DNA of 12,242 nucleotides from Jatrophihabitans sp. (GTDB taxonomy: Bacteria; Actinomycetota; Actinomycetes; Mycobacteriales; Jatrophihabitantaceae), in NCBI GenBank assembly GCA_025966255.1, contig JAOPVG010000161.1:1-12242 (forward strand), in the 5' to 3' direction. Of the stretch, positions 1 to 7,054 are shown one piece after another. Each line of letters starts with the position of its first letter. Position 1 is the stretch's first letter. The notes beneath the pieces were generated by a model that was given only the letters and a program-made list of their open reading frames with translations, made no database searches and was not told the origin of the DNA. A program made the position numbers and the translations under genes.

Positions 1-384
1 CGGTTGTGTGTCGCGGCCGCCGAACGCTCGCACGGACTGCGCACCACCGTCCCGGTCGGTAGCCGGCTGCCGTTGTCGGCCGGGTCGGGGGCCCAGGTGC
101 TGTGCGCGTGGTCCGACTCGGCGTCGCTCACCGAAGTGCTCGCCACGGCGGAGTTCACCGTCCGCTCGCTGGCCGAGGTACGCCGGCGCGGCTGGGCGCA
201 GTCGATCGGGCAGCGCGAGGCCGGAGTCGCGTCAGTTTCCGCTCCGGTCCTGACGCCTTCGGGCGAACTGCTCGCAGCGATCTCGATCTCCGGCCCGATC
301 GAACGACTCGGCCGCTCCCCCGGTCAGCGCTTCGCTCCCGTGTTGATCGCCGGGGCTCGGCGGATCGCCGCTGCGCTCGCCTGA
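1..384 (+). CDS. IclR-family transcriptional regulator, C-terminal part (5' truncated by window)
   Basis: The reading frame is open from base 1 and stops with TGA at 382-384, so about 127 C-terminal residues are visible. The translation has the pattern of the IclR effector-binding domain: a G-x-R-x-P-L segment (VGSRLPLSAGSG), then a small-residue stretch where most members have the A-x-GKA-x-LA motif, then VRRRGWA-type residues, then GVASVSAPVLTPSGELLAAISISGP, which matches the conserved G-V-x-A-I-A-A-P-V ... G-x-x-V-A-A-L-S-I-S-G-P end of the fold. It closes with a helix ending IAAALA. The N-terminal winged helix-turn-helix lies upstream of the window and is unseen. IclR regulators bind small carboxylates or aromatics and repress or activate nearby catabolic operons. 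The gene converges on the aldehyde dehydrogenase, so a regulatory link to it is possible but not shown. The family call is fairly safe; ligand and targets are unknown. Confidence 0.85.
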   Translation, partial: RLCVAAAERSHGLRTTVPVGSRLPLSAGSGAQVLCAWSDSASLTEVLATAEFTVRSLAEVRRRGWAQSIGQREAGVASVSAPVLTPSGELLAAISISGPIERLGRSPGQRFAPVLIAGARRIAAALA

Positions 385-416
385 CCGCGGTTGGCCGCCC
401 ACCGTTCGGCTACCCG

Positions 417-453
417 CGACGCGAGGCCCGCGAAGATCCACCAGGTCGCGTCG
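417..453. terminator. Candidate bidirectional hairpin between convergent genes
   Basis: In the 75-bp gap between the IclR stop (384) and the aldehyde dehydrogenase stop (460), CGACGCGA (417-424) is matched by its perfect reverse complement TCGCGTCG (446-453) around a 21-nt loop. There is no T-tract on either side. Many actinobacterial terminators lack one, but with such a long loop and GC-rich DNA a chance repeat cannot be excluded. Confidence 0.3.
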
Positions 454-459
454 GCGCGG

Positions 460-1902
460 CTACCAGTTCGTCGCGACGTAGGTCGTCTCCAGGTATTCCT
501 CGATGCCTTCGAAGCCACCCTCGCGCCCGAGCCCGGACTCCTTCACCCCGCCAAACGGCGCGGCCGGATCCGACACGAGCCCTCGGTTCAGCCCGACCAT
601 GCCCGCCTCGAGGCGCTCGCACAGCCGCAGGCCGCGACCCAGGTCGCGGGTGTAGACGTAGCCCGACAGCCCGAGTTCGCTGGCGTTGGCGACCTCCAGC
701 GCGTCGTCCTCGTCCCGGACGGTGATGATCGGCGCCACCGGCCCGAAGATCTCCTCGGTGGCCGCAGCCGAATCACGAGGCACGTCTACGAGCACGGTCG
801 GCGGGTAGTAGAAGCCCTTTCCCTCCGGACGTTGGCCCACGAGGAGCGCCTTCGCGCCGGCGTCCAAGGTGCGCGAGACCTTGTCGGCGATGCCCTCCAC
901 GGCCTTCTTGTTGATCATCGGGCCGAGCTGGGTGGTCTCGTCGGTACCCGGTCCCACCCGCAGCTCCCCCATCTTGGCGGCGAGCCGGTGCGCGAAGTCG
1001 TCGGCCACCGACTCGGCCACCAGGAACCGGTTCGCCGCGGTGCACGCCTGGCCCCCGTTGCGCATCTTGGCCAGCATCGCGCCCTCGATCGCTGCATCCA
1101 GATCGGCGTCGGCCAGCACGATGAACGGGGCGTTTCCGCCCAGCTCCATCGAGGAGTTCACGATGTGCTCCGACGCCTTCGCCAGCAGCGATCGCCCGAC
1201 GCCGGTCGACCCGGTGAAGGACAGCTTGCGCACCCGCTCGTCGCCCAGTGCGGTGTCGACGAGCTCGCTCGGGTTGTCGGTCATCAAGACGTTGACGACG
1301 CCGGCCGGGGCACCGGCCTCGGCCAGGATCTGGGCGATCGTCAGCGCGGTCAGCGGCGTCTCCTGTGCCGGTTTGAGCACGAACGTGCAACCCGCGGCCA
1401 GCGCGGGGCCGATCTTGCGGGTGGCCATCGCCGCCGGGAAGTTCCACGGCGTCAAAAGCAGCGAGACGCCGACCGGCTTGCGGAACGTCAGGATCCGGTT
1501 GGCTCCGGACGGCGCCATCCGCAACTCACCACCGACACGCACGCCCTGCTCGGAGAACCACCGGAAGAACTCGGCGGCGTAGGCCACCTCGCCGCGCGAG
1601 TCGAGGAGCGACTTGCCCATCTCCAGCGACATCAATCTGGCGATGTCTTCCTTGCGCTCGATCATCAGGTCGAAGGCCTTGCGCAGCACCTCGGCCCGCT
1701 CCCGCGGCGGAGTTGCCGCCCAGTCCGGCAGGGCGGTGGCCGCGGCGTCGACCGCGCGTTCGACATCGTCGGCTCCCGCGCTCGCGACCGCGCACAACAC
1801 CTCCTCGGTGGCGGGGTCGAGCACGTCGAAGGTGCCGTTCGACCCGTCGGTCCAATCACCGTTGACGAAGAGCTGGGTCGGGGTACCTGCGGGGAGAGCC
1901 AT
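460..1902 (-). CDS. gabD: NAD(P)-dependent succinate-semialdehyde dehydrogenase-type aldehyde dehydrogenase
   Basis: A 480-residue aldehyde dehydrogenase, the usual length for the superfamily. Visible motifs in order are TPWNFP (151-156, oxyanion Asn154), Lys177 in the cofactor pocket, FTGSTGVG (229-236, nucleotide-binding loop), MELGGNAP (252-259, general base Glu253), NGGQACTAANR (282-292, catalytic Cys287) and EIFGP (384-388). The C-terminal stretch LNRGLVSDPAAPFGGVKESG followed by LGREGG is characteristic of the GabD subfamily, which oxidises succinate semialdehyde to succinate in GABA and related degradation. The frame stays open upstream to 2007, but the ATG at 1902 is chosen because AGAGGTGG lies just upstream and homology starts there (LFVNGDWTDG near residue 11). 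No gabT transaminase is in view, so another semialdehyde or aliphatic aldehyde could be the real substrate. Cytoplasmic. The family is certain; the exact substrate is moderately supported. Confidence 0.9.
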   Translation of the reverse strand: MALPAGTPTQLFVNGDWTDGSNGTFDVLDPATEEVLCAVASAGADDVERAVDAAATALPDWAATPPRERAEVLRKAFDLMIERKEDIARLMSLEMGKSLLDSRGEVAYAAEFFRWFSEQGVRVGGELRMAPSGANRILTFRKPVGVSLLLTPWNFPAAMATRKIGPALAAGCTFVLKPAQETPLTALTIAQILAEAGAPAGVVNVLMTDNPSELVDTALGDERVRKLSFTGSTGVGRSLLAKASEHIVNSSMELGGNAPFIVLADADLDAAIEGAMLAKMRNGGQACTAANRFLVAESVADDFAHRLAAKMGELRVGPGTDETTQLGPMINKKAVEGIADKVSRTLDAGAKALLVGQRPEGKGFYYPPTVLVDVPRDSAAATEEIFGPVAPIITVRDEDDALEVANASELGLSGYVYTRDLGRGLRLCERLEAGMVGLNRGLVSDPAAPFGGVKESGLGREGGFEGIEEYLETTYVATNW

Positions 1903-1991
1903 GGGAGCCACCTCTGCGCTGCGACGGGTTGTCCTTTCAGCTTGCCACCGGCTCGGACCCGCGAAACACGCCGAAGGCCTTGCCGACTTGG

Positions 1992-2007
1992 GTGAACACC
2001 TGTGCAC
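1992..2007. promoter_or_regulatory. Imperfect palindrome in divergent promoter region (possible operator)
   Basis: GTGAACACCTGTGCAC is a 16-bp inverted repeat with 6 of 8 half-site positions matching. It lies in the 149-bp gap between the divergent aldehyde dehydrogenase (start 1902) and alpha/beta hydrolase (start 2052), about 45 bp before the latter. Size and symmetry suit a dimeric repressor, but no specific family consensus is recognised and no clear -35/-10 pair could be assigned around it. Confidence 0.25.
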
Positions 2008-2051
2008 TATCTTTCGAAGGACGTAACGGAGCGCGGACGAGAGGCTCAGGG

Positions 2052-3371
2052 ATGCGATCGGACGAGATGCGCGACGCCGGGGCGTTGGCGGGCACCGCGC
2101 TCGGTGAGCTGGCCGAGATGGCGCGCGACGTGCACAAGGCGCTCGCCGGTCGACTGTTCGGGCTCGCCGGCAAGCGGGCTGCGCCCATCCAACTCATGCA
2201 CGACGGCATCGCCGCGGTGACCTACACCTCGGTGCGGGCGGGCGCGAAGGTTTTGCCCGTGGCCGCGGGCATGGTGGCCGGCGCGCTGCAGGATCCGGCG
2301 GCCGAATCGGTGCACGACGTCCCGCGCGGACGGTTCGTGCTCGGCGCGATCAATGGCTTCTGGGGTGATCGCATCGCCGAGAAGCAGCCCGCCCTCGCCT
2401 CGCAGATGCGCATGCGGCTGCACAACGCTCCGATGCGACGCGTCGCGGCCAACGTCGCGCACGACACCGATGAGTCGGTCACCGGACGCATCGTGGTGTT
2501 CGCCCACGGCCTGTGCGAGACGGACCTGTGCTGGTCGTTCTCGGCCGAGAAGCGCTGGGGCGATCGCACGGCCACGTACGGGTCGATGCTGCGCGACCAC
2601 GACGGCTGGACGCCGGTCTACCTGAACTTCAACGCCGGCCTGCACATCTCCGCGAACGGCCGCGAGTTCGCCGACCAGCTCGAGGATCTCGTCCATGTGT
2701 GGCCGGTGCCGGTCACCGAGATCGCGCTCGTCGGGCACTCGCTCGGCGGACTCATCGCGCGCAGCGCGGCTCATCAGGCCGACGAGCTCGGCTACGACTG
2801 GACCGAGCCGCTGCGCCACATCGTCGGCCTGGGCACGCCCCACCTCGGCGCGCCGCTCGAACGTTTCGTCAATTGGGGCACGCATCGGATGGCGCGGCTG
2901 CCCGAGACGCGTCCGATCGCCGTCTGGCTCAACCGCCGCAGCGTGGGCATCAAGGACCTGCGCTACGGAGCCGTCCTCGAGGCGGACTGGTTCGACATCG
3001 ATCCCGACGAACTGCTCCAGGACCGGTGCACGCCCGCCACCCTGATCCCCGGCGTCGCCTACTCGATGGCGTCGGCGACGCTGTCCCGCGAGCCGGAGGG
3101 GTTGTTCGCCCACGATCTGCTCGTCCAGCACAGCAGCGCACACGGCATCGGCACGGTGCGCTCGATCCCGTTCGACACGAGCCGGACGTACCACCTCGGC
3201 GGGCGTAAGCACCACTTCGACCTGCTGGCCGACCCGACGGTGTACGAGAAGCTGCGCAACTGGCTCGGCGGTGCGGACGGCGCGGGCACGAGCGGCGAGG
3301 ACACCGATGCCACCCGGCGGATGAATCGGCATCGCCCACGACGCGGCCGGCGCGAGCAGCGCGCCGGCTGA
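2052..3371 (+). CDS. PGAP1-like alpha/beta hydrolase (esterase/lipase)
   Basis: A 439-residue protein with an alpha/beta-hydrolase core. The oxyanion segment VVFAHGL falls at 148-154, the nucleophile elbow VGHSLGG at 227-233 (Ser230), and the conserved GLGTPHLGAPLE at 259-270 is typical of PGAP1/lipase-class-2-like esterases. A late Asp (FAHDLLV, Asp355) and HH at 387-388 (GGRKHHFDLL) are plausible remaining triad members. The first ~140 residues form a mostly helical region without a signal peptide, so the enzyme is probably cytoplasmic or membrane-associated. The last ~20 residues are a basic, Arg-rich tail. An upstream ATG at 1929 is in frame, but the stretch before 2052 overlaps the divergent promoter region and looks non-coding; GAGAGG upstream supports ATG 2052, with ATG 2067 as an alternative. 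Its substrate is not deducible; acylglycerols or other esters are likely. It converges on the CocE-like hydrolase 19 bp away. Confidence 0.85.
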   Translation: MRSDEMRDAGALAGTALGELAEMARDVHKALAGRLFGLAGKRAAPIQLMHDGIAAVTYTSVRAGAKVLPVAAGMVAGALQDPAAESVHDVPRGRFVLGAINGFWGDRIAEKQPALASQMRMRLHNAPMRRVAANVAHDTDESVTGRIVVFAHGLCETDLCWSFSAEKRWGDRTATYGSMLRDHDGWTPVYLNFNAGLHISANGREFADQLEDLVHVWPVPVTEIALVGHSLGGLIARSAAHQADELGYDWTEPLRHIVGLGTPHLGAPLERFVNWGTHRMARLPETRPIAVWLNRRSVGIKDLRYGAVLEADWFDIDPDELLQDRCTPATLIPGVAYSMASATLSREPEGLFAHDLLVQHSSAHGIGTVRSIPFDTSRTYHLGGRKHHFDLLADPTVYEKLRNWLGGADGAGTSGEDTDATRRMNRHRPRRGRREQRAG

Positions 3372-3387
3372 CCCGGGCCGGCTGACC
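3363..3387. repeat. Two tandem copies of an 11-bp direct repeat (period 14)
   Basis: GCCGGCTGACC occurs at 3363-3373, containing the hydrolase stop codon, and again at 3377-3387, immediately after it. It looks like a small local duplication at the end of the gene. The second copy supplies the left arm of the hairpin at 3379-3397. Confidence 0.6.
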
Positions 3388-3397
3388 TGATCAGCCG
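3379..3397. terminator. Candidate bidirectional terminator hairpin between convergent hydrolase genes
   Basis: CGGCTGA (3379-3385) and TCAGCCG (3391-3397) are perfect 7-bp complements around a 5-nt loop. They fill the 19-bp gap between the + strand hydrolase stop (3371) and the - strand CocE-like stop codon (3391-3393), which sits in the right arm. The position between converging genes fits a shared terminator; there is no T-tract. Confidence 0.4.
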
Positions 3398-5382
3398 ATC
3401 AGCGGCAACGTCACCGAGGAGGGTGCCGACGCGGTGCGCTGCAGCACGTACCGCCCACCGAGCAGCTTGAGGATCTGCGGCGGCGTCGGCACCAGATGCG
3501 GGAAGTCCGTGGTCGTCACCGTCACCCGTACCCGATGTCCGCCGGCGATCGTGGAGTAGGTCGGGAACACCTCGACGTCGTATCGCGTCACCGCGCCCGG
3601 GGTTACCGCGTGCGCCGAGGCCTTGGTGTACGGGTGGTAGGGCATCACCACCTGTCCGCCCACCGTCCACGACCGCGACGAGTCGACCGTCCGCAGCGAG
3701 CCCAACAGCGCGCCCTGGGTGAGCGGCTTCGACGTGCCGTCGGGCGCGACGTCCTCGACGTTGACGACCCATTCGGTCTCGCGGGTATTGGCGGCCGCGT
3801 AGATCGTCGCGGCGATCGGGCCGGCGAGCGTCTTGGCCCGCGTCAGGGCCGGCGTGGTGTACGTCAGCGCCGTAGGCCCGATCTGGCCCAGCCGGTCATC
3901 GTCGAAGCACGGCGCTGGAGCGGGCAGCCGGCTGGTGATGAGCGACGGGACGCCCATCATCCACTGGTCGAGCGAGCGGTCGCAGATCGATGCGCCTACC
4001 GGCGCCCACAGCACGCTGTCCGATCCCGTCGCGGCCGACGGGGCGGACGTCGTCAACGTGCCGTCGTTGCGGGAGAGCCCGGTGCCGCTCCTCCCGCCGC
4101 CGAAGTAGTAGACGGTCGGCTTCGCTGCGATGACCGGGTAGTTCGTCGTCTCGGCGTAGTGCTTGGTGCCCAGGTCGAAGTAGTGCAGCGGCGTGGGTGT
4201 CTGCGCCATGCCGGTGTCCTCGCCCTTGAGCCAGGTGTCGAACCAGCGCAGCTCGAGCGCGTCGAAGGAACTGCCGATGCCGCCGCCCTGCAGGTGCGTG
4301 TACGGGCCGTCCAACAGCTGGTAGCGGCCGGTGGTCCTCTGCCCGGCGACCATCGGTGCGGTGACCGGACGTCCGGCGTAGGCGTTCTGCAGGCCCGCGT
4401 AGTTGAGGGGCTCGCCACGCTGGAAGAGGTCGTACTCGCCGCCGATCAGGTACGCAGGGATGTTGTTCGCGACGATCTGGCCGAGCACGTTGCCCGGGCC
4501 CTTGGCCTGCCAGTAGGCAGTGTCGTAGGAGTCCGGACCGCCCATGAAGGTATTCATCAGGAACAGTGCGTTGTAGTCGAGCGTGTTCTTGCCGTGCTGC
4601 AACAGCACCTGCAGCGCACCGAGGATGTTGGTTGGATTCACCAGCGCGCCGACCACTGGGTTGATCAGGTTCACGGCCGGCAGCAGCCCTCCGAGATAGA
4701 CCGTGTCGAACTCGGCGTCCGGGATCCCGCCCATGAACGCGGTGTCCCGGTACAGGTCGTTGGCCGAGATGATCGGGAAGATTGCCTTGAGCGGTGAGTT
4801 CTTCCCGACCGCGCCCGCGGTGAGCATCTGGTTGATGCCGAGGTAGGACGCCCCATGCAGGCCGACCTTGCCGCTCGACCTGGGCAGCGCCGCCGCCCAG
4901 TTCACCAGGGCGACGCCGTCCGCGGTCTGCTTCGGGTCGAAGAGGTCGAATCCGCCACCGGAGTCGCCGGTGCCCCGCACGTCCACAGCGACGTCGATGT
5001 AGCCCCGCTTGACGAGGTAGGTGTTGACGCCGAGCCCGGCCGAACTGCCGACGTCCTTGCCATAGGGCGTCAAGGTCAGCAGCACCGGGAAGGTCCCGCT
5101 CGCCGGCTGCTTGGTGGCCGGGTCCGTCGGCGTGCCGATGTCGGCGCGAAGCACCGTGCCATCAGCCATGGTGACGGGAATGTCGGCCTGCATCCGCGCG
5201 CCGTAGGTCGCCGGCCCGGGCTGCCAGGGGTGCCCCGGAGCTGCGCTCGCCGCGATCGCCTCTTCGACCGGATCGGTGGCGGCGCCGGCACCGGTCGAAG
5301 CGCCGCCGACCACCGCTGCCAGGGCGCCGGCCAGGAGCGCGAGCGCGGAGGTGGAGGCGAGGGCGCGACGGGGAAATCGCAT
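3391..5382 (-). CDS. Secreted CocE/NonD-family hydrolase (X-Pro dipeptidyl-peptidase S15 fold)
   Basis: A 663-residue exported serine hydrolase. Residues 1-36 are a signal peptide: MRFPRRALAS, a hydrophobic Ala/Leu core, then an Ala-rich cleavage region near GAGAA. The twin Arg allows Tat export, though the match to the Tat consensus is weak. The catalytic domain has VDVRGTGDSGG (133-143), the nucleophile elbow GLHGASYLGI (174-183, Ser179 in GxSYxG), Asp318 in IGGEYDLF and His363 in GPYTHLQGG, completing a Ser-Asp-His triad. From about 430 onward is the beta-rich galactose-binding-like C-terminal domain of CocE/PepX enzymes, which hydrolyse esters, amides or acylated antibiotics. ATG 5382 is preceded by AGGAG at 7-nt spacing; in-frame upstream ATGs, as far as 5490, would precede the signal peptide and run into the divergent cupin gene. 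The substrate is unknown. It is transcribed divergently from the cupin gene across 85 bp. Confidence 0.93.
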   Translation of the reverse strand: MRFPRRALASTSALALLAGALAAVVGGASTGAGAATDPVEEAIAASAAPGHPWQPGPATYGARMQADIPVTMADGTVLRADIGTPTDPATKQPASGTFPVLLTLTPYGKDVGSSAGLGVNTYLVKRGYIDVAVDVRGTGDSGGGFDLFDPKQTADGVALVNWAAALPRSSGKVGLHGASYLGINQMLTAGAVGKNSPLKAIFPIISANDLYRDTAFMGGIPDAEFDTVYLGGLLPAVNLINPVVGALVNPTNILGALQVLLQHGKNTLDYNALFLMNTFMGGPDSYDTAYWQAKGPGNVLGQIVANNIPAYLIGGEYDLFQRGEPLNYAGLQNAYAGRPVTAPMVAGQRTTGRYQLLDGPYTHLQGGGIGSSFDALELRWFDTWLKGEDTGMAQTPTPLHYFDLGTKHYAETTNYPVIAAKPTVYYFGGGRSGTGLSRNDGTLTTSAPSAATGSDSVLWAPVGASICDRSLDQWMMGVPSLITSRLPAPAPCFDDDRLGQIGPTALTYTTPALTRAKTLAGPIAATIYAAANTRETEWVVNVEDVAPDGTSKPLTQGALLGSLRTVDSSRSWTVGGQVVMPYHPYTKASAHAVTPGAVTRYDVEVFPTYSTIAGGHRVRVTVTTTDFPHLVPTPPQILKLLGGRYVLQRTASAPSSVTLPLIG

Positions 5383-5467
5383 GCGGGTCTCCTGACGAGG
5401 CATGGGGGCTCTGGTAGTAAACGAGGTGTGGCTGCCGAGGGTCACGACTCGAGTTCGGAGGCGCGAC

Positions 5468-5872
5468 ATGGCTGACGGGTTCCACGACAAGCTGCATCAC
5501 GTGGTCGGCGGCACGCTCGACACCGACACTGCGCAGACGCCGGGCATGCGGCGGGTCGAGGCGATCAGTGGAAGGACCGTCGGCGCGCGTGACCTCTGGA
5601 TGGGTCAGACCCACGTGCATCCCGCTACCTCCTCCGCCAACCACCATCACGGCGAGTCCGAAACCGCGATCTACGTGCTCGCCGGCTCGCCCGTGTTCGT
5701 CTTCCTCGAAGACGGCGCCGAGCGGCGGCTCGAGACCAAGCCCGGCGACTACGTCTACGTACCGCCGTTCGTGCCGCATCGCGAGGAGAACCCGTCCGAG
5801 ACGGACGAGGCGGTCGTCGTACTCGCGCGAACTACGCAGGAGGCGATCGTCGTCAACCTCGACTCACTCTAG
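5468..5872 (+). CDS. Small single-domain cupin protein
   Basis: A 134-residue cupin. Motif 1 is HHHGESETAIYVLAG (59-73), giving metal ligands His59, His61 and Glu65. Motif 2 is GDYVYVPPFVPHREEN (93-108), with His104 as the fourth ligand and the canonical Pro and Asn spacing. All four ligands are present, so a bound metal ion is expected. Such stand-alone cupins range from dioxygenases and isomerases to binding proteins, and nothing here decides between them. ATG 5468 is chosen over the in-frame ATG at 5402 because GGAGG lies 6 nt upstream of 5468 and the extra 22 residues have no cupin character. The TAG stop at 5870-5872 lies inside the KstR-like palindrome, so the next gene's operator overlaps the end of this one. 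Its own promoter must lie in the 85-bp gap shared with the divergent CocE-like gene. Confidence 0.88.
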   Translation: MADGFHDKLHHVVGGTLDTDTAQTPGMRRVEAISGRTVGARDLWMGQTHVHPATSSANHHHGESETAIYVLAGSPVFVFLEDGAERRLETKPGDYVYVPPFVPHREENPSETDEAVVVLARTTQEAIVVNLDSL

Positions 5873-5887
5873 AACCTGTTCTAGTCT
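5859..5887 (+). promoter_or_regulatory. Possible promoter for the NTF2-like gene
   Basis: TCGACT (5859-5864, four of six matching TTGACA) and TAGTCT (5882-5887, matching TANNNT) are separated by 17 bp. The KstR-like palindrome fills the spacer and touches the -10, a normal layout for repression. The predicted transcript would start around 5893-5895, leaving a leader of about 20 nt that contains the GGAGG at 5903-5907. Confidence 0.3.
5869..5884. promoter_or_regulatory. KstR-like operator palindrome
   Basis: CTAGAACCTGTTCTAG is a perfect inverted repeat with 7-bp arms and a 2-nt centre. Its inner 14 bp (5870-5883) fits the KstR consensus TNNAACNNGTTNNA at every fixed position. KstR is a TetR-family repressor of steroid and cholesterol catabolism genes in mycobacteria and rhodococci. 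The site lies 31 bp before the GTG of the NTF2-like gene and overlaps the cupin stop codon. Other TetR repressors recognise similar AACnnGTT sequences, so the protein that binds here is inferred. Confidence 0.6.
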
Positions 5888-5915
5888 GCGATCACCAACT
5901 TTGGAGGACGCAGTC

Positions 5916-6383
5916 GTGGATCTCGAAGTGATCGAGGAGCTCAGGCAGCTCAAGTACCGCTATCTGCGCACGCTCGACCTGAAGCAGTGGGACGGGTTCG
6001 CCGACACCCTCACCGAGGACGTCACCGCCTCGTACGGCCCCACGTTGCGCTTCGACGGCCGCAGCGCCGTCGTCGACTTCATGCGCACCTCGCTCGGTCC
6101 CGCGATCATCACCGTGCACCATTGCCACCATCCGGAGATCCACGTCGAGGGGACGACCGGCACCGGCACGTGGTACCTCGATGACAAGGTGATCATCGCC
6201 GAACATCGGATGCTGCTCACCGGCGCGGCGTTCTACGAGGACACGTACACGCGGTGCGACGACGGCAAGTGGCGCATCAGCCGCACCGGCTACGTCCGCA
6301 GCTACGAGGCCGTCCAATCGCTCGACGACACCCCGAGCTGGAAGCTCACCCACAACCGGTGGGCGGCCACCGAAAGCGTCTAG
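5916..6383 (+). CDS. NTF2/SnoaL-like family protein (SnoaL_4 type)
   Basis: A 155-residue protein with the usual length and layout of the SnoaL_4/BaiE-like branch of the NTF2-like cone fold. An N-terminal helix [20 protein letters not shown] leads into FADTLTEDV and then strands with [13 protein letters not shown] (67-79), GTWYLDDK and [10 protein letters not shown] (119-128). Tyr residues in the first helix, the Asp of the LDxKxW segment and the His cluster are positions used for acid-base chemistry in this family, which includes dehydratases and isomerases. The exact reaction cannot be read. GTG 5916 is chosen because GGAGG sits 8 nt upstream at 5903-5907; the frame stays open upstream only as a shadow of the cupin gene. 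The KstR-like palindrome immediately upstream makes a role in steroid or acyl-CoA metabolism plausible. A 143-bp gap separates it from the next operon genes, so co-transcription is uncertain. Confidence 0.87.
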   Translation: MDLEVIEELRQLKYRYLRTLDLKQWDGFADTLTEDVTASYGPTLRFDGRSAVVDFMRTSLGPAIITVHHCHHPEIHVEGTTGTGTWYLDDKVIIAEHRMLLTGAAFYEDTYTRCDDGKWRISRTGYVRSYEAVQSLDDTPSWKLTHNRWAATESV

Positions 6384-6526
6384 CGCAAGGCTCGCAACTC
6401 GGCGGCGAAGGCGGCGGCGTCCCGACCGAGCGGGGCGACGAACGTGGCGGGTCGGCCGTTTCAGTAGCGTTGAACCCGGACACACTCGCGAGGGGTGGAA
6501 TCGACCACCGCACGAAGGAGGCCGCA
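6384..6526. other. Intergenic gap before the PEBP-mscR operon
   Basis: This 143-bp stretch has no coding character in any frame and is large enough to hold its own promoter for the PEBP-mscR-MBL trio. TAGCGT (6465-6470) fits a loose -10, but no matching -35 is seen at 16-18 bp. I found no AACnnGTT operator here. Confidence 0.4.
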
Positions 6527-7054
6527 GTGACCAGGAATCCGTACGACGAACTTCCCGACGTCTCGAGCTTCGAGGTCCGCAGCGACGACGTCTCGGACGG
6601 CGAGACCCTCGCCCCGCCGCAGCGCTCCGGGGTGATGGGCGCCGGCGGCGAGGACGTGTCGCCACATCTCGCGTGGTCCGGATTCCCCGAGGGCACGCAG
6701 AGCTTCGCGGTCACGGTCTACGACCCGGACGCACCCACGGCGAGCGGATTCTGGCACTGGGCAGTGTTCAACATCCCGGCTGACGTGACCGAACTCGCGA
6801 AGGGGGCAGGCGCGGGCGACGGGTCGAAGCTGCCCGACGGAGCGGTTCAGCTGAACAACGATGCCCGCAGTCCGGGTTACGTCGGCGCCGCTCCGCCCGC
6901 AGGCCACGGCCCGCACCACTACTACATCGTCGTGCATGCGGTGGACGTCCCGAGCCTCGACATCCCGGCCGAGGCAACGCCGGCCTACCTCGGCTTCAAC
7001 CTCTTCAGTCACACGCTGGGCCGCGCCACCATCGTCCCGGTGTACGAGGCATGA
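6527..7054 (+). CDS. PEBP-family protein (YbhB/YbcL, Raf kinase inhibitor-like)
   Basis: A 175-residue phosphatidylethanolamine-binding-protein-family member, matching the bacterial YbhB/YbcL length. The first family motif is [17 protein letters not shown] (62-78, consensus DPDAP...WHW) and the second is [14 protein letters not shown] (120-133, consensus G-P-P-x-G-x-G-x-H-x-Y). Together they form the conserved anion-binding pocket. The C-terminal [12 protein letters not shown] is also typical. No signal peptide is seen, so it is cytoplasmic. GTG 6527 has AAGGAG 6 nt upstream (6515-6520), which decides the start. Its TGA stop overlaps the ATG of mscR (ATGA, 7051-7054), so the two are translationally coupled. 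The function of bacterial PEBP proteins is largely unknown. The coupling suggests a role near formaldehyde or mycothiol chemistry, but this is inference. Confidence 0.92.
   Translation: MTRNPYDELPDVSSFEVRSDDVSDGETLAPPQRSGVMGAGGEDVSPHLAWSGFPEGTQSFAVTVYDPDAPTASGFWHWAVFNIPADVTELAKGAGAGDGSKLPDGAVQLNNDARSPGYVGAAPPAGHGPHHYYIVVHAVDVPSLDIPAEATPAYLGFNLFSHTLGRATIVPVYEA

Noticed and set aside
391..1995. Long + strand open frame of 534 codons opposite the aldehyde dehydrogenase
   Set aside because: Arg/His/Gly-rich translation typical of antisense frames in GC-rich DNA; the opposite strand encodes a complete aldehyde dehydrogenase with all motifs.
2046..3332. Long - strand open frame opposite the PGAP1-like hydrolase
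   Set aside because: No recognisable domain and low-complexity composition; the + strand has the GHSLGG elbow and triad residues.
3496..4797. 433-codon + strand frame opposite the CocE-like gene
   Set aside because: Arg/Val-rich shadow; the - strand protein has signal peptide, Ser179 elbow and triad.
5402..5467. N-terminal extension of the cupin from the ATG at 5402
   Set aside because: No ribosome binding site there, the extra 22 residues lack cupin character, and GGAGG precedes ATG 5468.
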